This document shows, piece after piece, positions 57,414-64,000 of a stretch of 64,000 nucleotides of DNA. Both the position numbers and the translations under genes were made by a program. The stretch comes from Cryptomeria japonica (Eukaryota; Streptophyta; Pinopsida; Cupressales; Cupressaceae). Location of the stretch: the NCBI RefSeq assembly GCF_030272615.1, contig NC_081408.1, forward strand, positions 762,158,673-762,222,672, in the 5' to 3' direction. Under the pieces are notes generated by a model. The model did not search any database and was not told the origin of the DNA. It saw only the letters and a list, made by a program, of their open reading frames with translations. Within the stretch, counting starts at the first letter, position 1, and each line of letters opens with the position of its first letter.

Positions 57414-59130
57414 CTGAGCAGGAGATTGGGACAGAGCTAGACTGAGAGCCGAGGAGTGATAGGGCCACTTCAAAGAGATCCCCCAGGTGGGGACTCAGGT
57501 ACAGGGGTACCAGCTGGTGTTACTATACTCGCTGCATCGGGATAGAGTTTCGCTTTGCGGTCCTAGTGGTCACACTGATATGGGACATTGATCCATTCAT
57601 GTACACACCGTTTGTGATGAGATATTGATGATTCCCATGATGTATATTTGTGATGTATCTCATATATATTGTGATATCATTTTACCTTGGACATTGATCT
57701 TGTTTTGATGATATGATATGCAGTCGATCCTATTCGCTCTACATGACCTATGAGATGATGGATGCATTCTATTTGATATATGGTTATGCTGTGCAGTTTA
57801 CTTTCATGATGTATGCTTTAATTTCTACATGCTTATGGATTCTAGATGATGGATATATGATGATGCAGTATTTACGTGATGTATGCAAATGCAAATATGT
57901 ATGGTGATTCTTAGAAGTACTATGTGATGTATGTGCAATGCAATGCTTTCTATGTTAATGATATTTTTATGATTTTCTCATGCATGCTCATATGAGATGG
58001 ATGCAATGCAATGGTGCTACCTTATATGATTTGAGATTAGATGAATTCCATGCAATGATCTAACTAAGTGAATGAATGATTGGATGCTTTATATGAATGA
58101 TGTCTTAGTATGCAATGGTTACATGAGATGAACTAACTTATCGTGCAGGATGAATGAATTGATTATTTTTATTATTGTCCAATGTACTTAATCACATAAT
58201 AAAAGAGATAACACCATGTTAGGCTTTAGCCTTGGAAAAGATGAGCGTTGCAATTCCATGCAAAATGAAATGTACATCTACTTTAAAATGCAAATGCAAA
58301 AATGAAATGCAATGCAATGATTGGACCGGTCATGGAGTCATTGCTCTATTTCATCATTGAGCCTTTAAAATGTGGGAAGTGAATGCAAACATCAATGGTA
58401 TAATTGAACCATGATGACTTGAGCACTACTTTCCTAGGTTTTGATATTGTAAGTTAGCACAAGCATCGAGGTATAATTGAACCAAGATGACCTGAGCGTT
58501 GCTTACATAAAACATGCAGTAACCATTCACATATGCAAGTCCGAAATGTCTTCCATGATACTCCGATGATCATGTCCTGAGACAACTTTGCACATATTAA
58601 CGATCAATTTACAGACAGTAGACAAGAAAAATATCATGTTCCTTCCTCGCTCTTCTAGTCAAATACATCCCGGAGTCACTCATAAATCATGATAGCAAAA
58701 ATCCAAATAAAATAGTTGAACCATTATTGTCAAAGTGTTAAAACAATGAGTCAAGATATAACATCCATTGATATGGGTTTTGTCATGTTTAGATTGATAT
58801 GTGATAGTTAATGGTTGATACTGTGATCTTATGTTCAATGTTCGATGTGTCTCAGTTTTTCGCTTGACCAATGTTGTCTAACTGTTGTTCTACCTGTTTG
58901 ATTAAGCTCAAAATGATTGAAACTTTTTGCCCCCAGTCAAGTTCAGGATTTTGCCCCCAGTCTAGAAACAAACCTTTACTATGATATATACAATGATCCA
59001 AAACATGATGAGAAATCATCTAGGATGTCTCCATATGTACAAAGGCATTATGATGGATATGAACAACGCTGAAGGAAAATAATGCAAGCGGAAGAATGCA
59101 TGAACCAATAGATGGCAGAGCTAGTTGACA
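57414..59130. other. 3' region of element 4 beyond the PMD gene, no gene
   Basis: ATGCAATG/ATGCAAATG words fill 57880-58330. A segment of about 45 bases is duplicated (58390-58435 and 58463-58505, GGTATAATTGAACCA core). Two copies of a purine tract on the minus strand (GACTGGGGGCAAAA) lie at 58930-58965. Confidence 0.65.
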
Positions 59131-59135
59131 GATAG

Positions 59136-59160
59136 CACTTGTTTGCCAGGTTTTCACCCT
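59136..59160 (-). other. two-stem hairpin motif, element 4 copy
   Basis: On the minus strand GGGTGAAAACCTGGCAAAC continues AAGTGC, nearly the same sequence as 36062-36085 of element 2 and at the same place after integrase. The outer stem is weaker here (G-T pairs). Confidence 0.6.
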
Positions 59161-59344
59161 CATTTTTTATTGCACTTTTTCTCATATTTGATTTTTTTAA
59201 TTTTGTCATTGTTTTTCACTGTTTTGGGATTTTCTACTTTTCCACTGTTTTTGGACTTTCTATTTTTTCACTATTTTTGGATTTTTTGCTTTTTCATTGT
59301 TTTTGGATTTTCTGTTTTTCACCGTTTTTGGATTTTCTACTTTT

Positions 59345-60650
59345 TTAGACATAAAACTTCTTCAGATGCATGGTATTGATGGGTTCCTCGAGCTGATCCC
59401 CATCTTGTGTTGATAGTTGATATGCTCTTGACCCAAATACTGTTGTGACCATAAATGGACCTAACCAGTTTGGTTCAAACTTTCCTTTCTTTTCTCGATC
59501 TGCCTAGTTGCGTGGATTTTCCTTTAGTACTAGTTCTCCAACTTGAAAGAATCGTGGTTTGACCTTATGATTATAACTTCGACACATTCTTTGCTGATAT
59601 ACCTTTAAATGATCAAAGGCATTTTGTCTTTGTTCATGGATCAATTCTAACTCCTGCAATCTAGATACTCAATGTTCTTCGTCTGGGATAAGACCTTTTA
59701 ATGATACTCTTAGAGAAGGTATTTCTACTTCTATTAGCAGTATTGCTTCTGATCCATAAACAAGAGAGAAAGGTGTGACACCTGTTGGTGTGCAAATACT
59801 AGTACGGTAGGCCCATAGAGCAGGGTTCAATTGAATATGCCAATCTCTGCTAGCATCATTCACTGTCTTTTTGAGGATTTTCAAAATAGTTTAATTTGAT
59901 GCTTCTGCTTGCCCATTCCCTTGTGGATAGTATGATGTGGAAAATATGTGTTGGATCTTGAATTCCTCACATAGTTCTTGGACATCCTGATTCTTGAACG
60001 ATCGCCCATTATTAGTGATAATGGTCATGGGTATTCCATAGCGACAGATGATGTAGTTCAAGATAAATGCAGCAATTTGTTTTCCTGTGATATTTGTGAG
60101 AGGTACTACCTCAATCCATTTTATGAAATATTTTGTAGCTACAAGGATGAATTTGTTACCATTGGATGAAGAAGGATTTATATTTCCTACTAGATCAAGA
60201 ACCCATTGGCAGAAAGGCCAAGATGTTGTCAAAGCATGAAGTTCTTGTGCTGGTGCATGAATCAAATTCCCATGGATCTGACATTGTTTGTATGTTTTAG
60301 CTATCTGAAAAGAATCTCGTTCCATAGTTGGCCAATAATAGCCCAAGCGTATGAGTTTTTTCGAAAGGGTAAGACCACTTGAAAGAGTGCCACAAATGTC
60401 GTTATGGACTTCATGTAAGGCCTTCTCAGATTCTTCTTGTTCGAGACATCTTAAAAGAGTACTGTCCAGACCTCGTTTAAAAAGGGTATCCGCGACAAGA
60501 GTATAATGAGAGGATTGGCGAATGAAATTTCTCTTTTGGTTTTTTGACAAGTCTGGAGGGAGGGTGTTATCATTCAGGTATGCATAAATTTGGCCATATG
60601 AATCATGGCCAACAAGGTGAAAGATAATTTGGGAATCGAGACAATCATGT
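59345..60650 (-). pseudogene. pol: integrase of element 4
   Basis: HHCC-like domain (HEVHNDICGTLSSG-type, then a second part in which the first Cys of CKQC is Tyr: TYKQCQIHG). The rve core has VLDLVGNI (Asp), TIITNN (second catalytic Asp replaced by Asn) and NGQAEASN (Glu). A stop follows at 59891; the C-terminal part continues in frame with FEPNWLGPFMVTTV and ends MHLKKFYV at 59345. Inactive by the Asn change and the stops. Confidence 0.88.
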
Positions 60651-61045
60651 GTAGGGTAAAACAACTCTTCCACCAGGAATTTGTAACGCTCTTGATTTTC
60701 CTGTATCTGTAATAGAGAAGCAAGTGTTGCCATGGCATCTACTGCTTTGTTGTCATTCCTTGGAATCTGTTGAAAAATTATTTCGACAAAGTATTTCTTG
60801 ACATCATCAACCATCTTCTTATAAGGCATTAGTTTGTCATCCTTTGTTTGGTAATCATCATTAATTTGATTGATGACGAGCTGAGAGTCTCTAAAGACCT
60901 GTAGCTGTGTAATGTTCCACTCTATAGCCATTTTGATACCTGTAACCAAAGCTTCATATTCTACTGTGTTGTTGGTGCATGGAAAGCTTAATTTGTACCC
61001 TTTTGGAATTGTATGACTTTGTGGTGTGATGAATAGTATGCTTGT
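60651..61045 (-). pseudogene. pol: archaeal-type RNase H of element 4, truncated
   Basis: NNTVEYEALVTGIKMAIEWN (Glu), VFRDSQLVINQI (Asp) and NKAVDAMATLAS (Asp) are present. The first catalytic block is reduced to GTQHGS before a stop; the FDGSY part with the first Asp is lost at the deletion junction. Confidence 0.85.
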
Positions 61046-61390
61046 TCATGATCCATGTTGTGTTCCATTATTGATGCCTACTCCTAGATTGATATTTGGG
61101 TGATGTATTATAAGATCTGTATCCAACCCTCGAATGTCTGCGTATGTCCATCTTTTGATTTGCCTCCTTTTGAAGAGTTTCAAATATTTTTGCCTTGCTA
61201 GTTCCGATGGAGAAGTTGCTGGATATAGATCAGTCATGCCAATGTTAACTACATTTGTTGGTTCTATCAAGATAGATGACCTCTCTTGATAGTATTCAGG
61301 TAAGGTGTCAAATCTCCCATCTTTTGGTGCCTCGAGGAGGTTTCCATTGTTAGATGGGTCCTTCTTTTTACTTTTTCCTGATCTAATGTT
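61046..61390 (-). pseudogene. pol: end of spacer and RT start of element 4, with RT deletion
   Basis: Contains KYLKLFKRRQIKRWTYADIRGLDTDLIIHH, matching the segment just before RT in element 2 (32795-32885). It then passes directly to GTQHGS of aRNH. Stops at 61268 and 61044 and a frame change near 61270 occur. Confidence 0.8.
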
Positions 61391-62456
61391 GCCAGTAAAT
61401 GGTGTAAAGCGGAAAATCGAACCCTAGGTGTTCCCCCACTCCAAGGGGAGAGAAAGGAGGTCACTAGGGTTGACGGTTTTCACTTAGGAGAGACTTTACA
61501 TTCAAAAGAGGGGTTGAAACCCACAAGATCCAATCTCACACAATGCAAGACTGGATTCTAAATGAGTTTCAAGGGTTCTGATAGCAAGGATACCCTCTTT
61601 TGTAAAGAATGTAGATAGAAGGATTGAACTAAGAATGCATGTAAAGTAAGAAAGATTCGCTTGTAGACGGAGATAGGGACACGGGATGAAGCTACGGACC
61701 TGAAATTAGCAATAAAATGTCGAGACGATACTGTCCTGCAAATTTGAGTGAAAGTTGACGGGACGATGGCGCCCGGAGTGCACACGGTCCTCCGAAAAAT
61801 TCGTGAAACGAAGGGGGATCTGTTCGTCTTTGCACTAGGATTCCAGATCTTCAATTACAGTCGCGTACCTGCAACCTTGTTGTAAGAATGTTTGTATTCT
61901 TACATGCGAAGGTGTAATGATGTTGTATGTTGTATGTTGTAAATGATCTCCTCTTCAATGGTTGAATCCTTGTCTTGAATGCAACACCTAGCCTTGAATA
62001 GAGACTTAGAATGCTCAATTGCTTGAAGGAATGCTTGAATGCTTGAATGTTTGAATGCTTGCCTATCGCTTCCACATCTTGCACACACATATTTTTCCCT
62101 CTCTCCCTTTTGGGAGAGGAAATGTAGTTTATATACTTGTCAATTAGTGTTAGGAGACTGATTTTTCCGACCTTAGGCCAACCCAGGAACATTATTTTCC
62201 AAATTGCAAACTTAAAGACCTGATGCCCAACAAGAGACCGGGCCCAAAATAGGGCCAGGGACTAGGGCGTTGGGCGCCATGGTCCCACCTTCCGGGACAA
62301 CAGGGTGCAAGGAGGATCAGGCCAAGGTGCAGAAAGATGCAGTTTTTGATGTCCCAAGCAGGTTTCGGGGTCTCCATTCAGGTTCAATGTTGTGCCGCCA
62401 TCGTGAAGACCCAAATGCAGTCGAAATTGCAAGTGTCACAATTTTAGGACGCTACA
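61391..62456 (-). mobile_element. solo LTR (1,066 bp) of the element 3 family in element 4
   Basis: On the minus strand it starts TGTAGCGTCCTAAAATTGTG (62456) and ends CACCATTTACTGGCA (61391), like 46257-47485. Flanks are aatgt (61386-61390) and aatgg (62457-62461), a 5-bp duplication with one mismatch. The host spacer reads ...AENH before it and ATLDQEKVKR after it, matching the continuous region in element 2. No internal sequence remains. Confidence 0.82.
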
Positions 62457-63180
62457 AATGGTTTTCAGCATTAGACCTGATATTGTTTTCTTTATTTTCA
62501 TTTTTACGACTAGGAGATTTGGCACCCACTTGACTCGAAGATACATTAGCGAAATCCCTGATGAAAGTAGTTGCGGGTTCGATTGCATGAAGATATAAGG
62601 ATATGGTGTGGTCATTAGGAAAGGTATCAATGACAATATGTTCTTCATTTTCCCAGTCCATAGGTTCAGGAGGGATTAAGGATAAAGGATCTTCATGTTG
62701 AATCATGTCAAAGATATCAGGAGTCATGATAGAGATATCAATGTTTTCAATATGTATTTCCATGTCTAGAATGATACTCTCGTCAGAATGACCTCGCGCA
62801 AGTAGCTCCTGATTGTCCTCGATTAAGTCCAAGTCAATTGAATGTAATCCCTACTCAAGTGGGCTAGTTCTTAATGTTTGTTCTACATACGCATGAACTA
62901 GATCGACATTTACATTTGCTTCTTCCCTTTCAATTTCAAGTTGCTCTAGTTTGTTTTTCCATGATAGCAAATATTCTTCGGTCCCTTGATCTCTTAGCTG
63001 TATTTGTTTTTCCATGCTTGACAAAATTGATGCAAATGATTGTTCTTTGGATTGTGTGTTTGAAGATGATGCATATCTATTATGTGAAACAATAACCTCT
63101 GGAGTCGGTTTTAGATTACTACAATATTGCAATGGATTTGAGTCTGTTGAGATCGTGATTTCTTGCCCATTGTAGGGAAA
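62457..63180 (-). pseudogene. acidic pro-RT spacer of element 4
   Basis: SLIPPEPMDWENEEHIVIDTFPND aligns with LVHHQLIDWDHEGPAQFDTFQND of element 2. Upstream (63132-62851) is a predicted coiled coil (EKQIQLRDQGTEEYLLSWKN). A stop separates the two at about 62850. No G-patch is recognised here. Confidence 0.7.
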
Positions 63181-63607
63181 TTTTAGGCACTAATGACATG
63201 TTGATGTAATAGCTTGTACATCTTGTATCCATGGTCTTCCCAAGAGTATGTTGTATGATAAATCCAAGTCTAGAACTTGGCATGATGTCTCTTTCTGCAA
63301 AAGTCCCACTCTGAGGGGTAATATCACAATTCCTTTAGAGGAATGCTCTTCTTCATCATATGCTTTGTTTTTTTATCTTTTTCCAAGGATCAACTACATC
63401 TTCAGAATAACCTAGAGCACAAACAAGACTCAAAGAGCAAATGTTTAAGTCAGCTCCCCCATCTATTAGGACACGTTTAACGAGCATTCTATGAATGAGG
63501 ACTTCAATTTGCAGGGGAGCGTTATGAGGATGTTGCAAGGAATCAATGCTTGGATATGAAGGAGATGAGCTTTGAATAGGATTATTTGAAATAGGTTTGA
63601 TGGCCAT
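63181..63607 (-). pseudogene. pol: aspartic protease of element 4
   Basis: HNAPLQIEVLIHRMLVKRV and the active site LIDGGADLNIC (about 63460), with the same D-G-G as element 2. The flap and the ILLGRPWIQDVQAIT block follow in a second frame after a shift near 63370. A stop occurs in the TCHxCLKFP block (about 63190). Confidence 0.85.
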
Positions 63608-64000
63608 TATGATATCCCTTGGGGAACTTCATCTTTAAGTGTATTGTTTGGTGAGGATGCTATGGAAGATTCTTGCAAGATTTTAAGAAGTGTATGAATA
63701 GATGCCTTTGGAGAGTCAATTTGCATATGGGGGAATGATCCATTGCTAGACATAGGTGCATGATTTTGATCTTCCTTAGCAAAATCCTTTAGGGATCTCT
63801 TTAAGAGTTGCATAAAAGAGCCACCTTTCTTTGGAGATGCATTTGAATCCTTGTGATATTTTGACATGGTTGGCTTTTGATTTTGGACTTGTTTGATTGC
63901 TTTGATATGTTGGCTTGTTATGTCTTCTTCCTGTATTTTTCTTTGGTATTCCATGTTGATATGATTTTCAGCTATTTTAAATGTTTCCATTTCTTTTTTT
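63608..64000 (-). pseudogene. gag: gag-pro linker of element 4, cut by window end
   Basis: Frame from 63990 to 63607, Lys/Gln/Ser-rich, with SFMQLLKRSLKDFAKE and SIHTLLKILQESS. It lies where gag joins protease; the gag core and knuckle would be beyond 64000. The small frameshift or stop at 63607 separates it from protease. Confidence 0.6.

Larger units (their letters stand above)
52940..64000 (-). mobile_element. Tat-type Ty3/gypsy element 4, minus strand, runs off the window
   Basis: Read on the minus strand: gag end and gag-pro linker, protease, spacer (split by a solo LTR), aRNH, integrase, 3' region with an opposite-strand PMD gene, polypurine tract and 3' LTR. Same order as element 2. 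A deletion joins the start of the RT region to the aRNH near 61050-61090, removing about 1.4 kb with all RT motifs. The left LTR border (52930-52965) is approximate. Confidence 0.85.

Noticed and set aside
59125-59379. Phe/Leu-rich open frames resembling membrane segments
   Set aside because: They arise from TTTTTGGATTTT-type repeats in the 3' region of element 4; no start context or conservation.
1-64000. A host gene, tRNA or rRNA
   Set aside because: Every recognisable protein motif belongs to a retroelement, and I saw no tRNA-like cloverleaf with conserved A and B boxes. A tRNAscan or Rfam run was not possible.

Overview
The window looks like heterochromatic, transposon-packed nuclear DNA from a plant with a large genome. 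A conifer or similar gymnosperm is my guess from the very long LTRs and the deep nesting, but no host gene is present to prove it. All recognisable protein-coding sequence belongs to LTR retrotransposons. I see no intact host gene, rRNA, tRNA or CRISPR array. AT-rich spacers, a (CT)n and several (TA)n tracts fill the rest.

Layout. (1) 1-9487: a decayed Tat-type Ty3/gypsy element on + (leader, gag, protease, G-patch, RT). A 2.1-kb solo LTR (3838-5960, target duplication agtac) splits its protease. It ends in an LTR (8491-9487) that abuts the reverse transcriptase of a Ty1/copia element (copia A, 9488-11726). (2) 10572-44596: a second copia element (copia B) begins at the LTR that closes copia A. 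Two large insertions split it. The first is an opposite-strand element without pol (element C, 13973-21122). The second is a 19,976-bp Tat-type gypsy element (element 2, 21657-41632) with a perfect ggaat target duplication and LTRs differing at about 1.35% of sites. Element 2 itself carries a 3.8-kb solo LTR (24887-28679, duplication cattc) inside gag. (3) 44597-46256: spacer with a (CT)n tract. (4) 46257-52064: element 3, a gypsy element with a 5' LTR, gag, protease and spacer but no RT. (5) 52065-about 52940: unassigned. (6) about 52940-64000: element 4, a minus-strand Tat element with its 3' LTR, a PMD gene, integrase, archaeal-type RNase H, a spacer split by a solo LTR, protease and the end of gag. 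Its RT is deleted.

How the parts relate. Elements 2 and 4 share an architecture: gag-pol on one strand and, between integrase and the 3' LTR, an opposite-strand gene for a plant mobile domain (PMD) protein with a C-terminal coiled coil. Element C has zinc knuckles, coiled coils and LTRs but no protease, integrase or RT. The roughly 30 bases just upstream of its 3' LTR match those of copia B, so it looks like a non-autonomous passenger of a copia-B-like helper.

The most interesting signals are non-coding: (a) a repeated two-stem hairpin of the form GGYG-AAAA-stem-CRCC just after the integrase of element 2, with compensatory stem changes; (b) arrays of CGCGTCTGTG-like words in the gag-pol leader and, in reverse complement, ahead of the antisense PMD gene; (c) a series of paired GC-rich hairpins in the 3.8-kb solo LTR; (d) a cloverleaf-like fold in the LTR of element 3. 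All assignments come from reading the sequence and recalled family knowledge; no database search was run.
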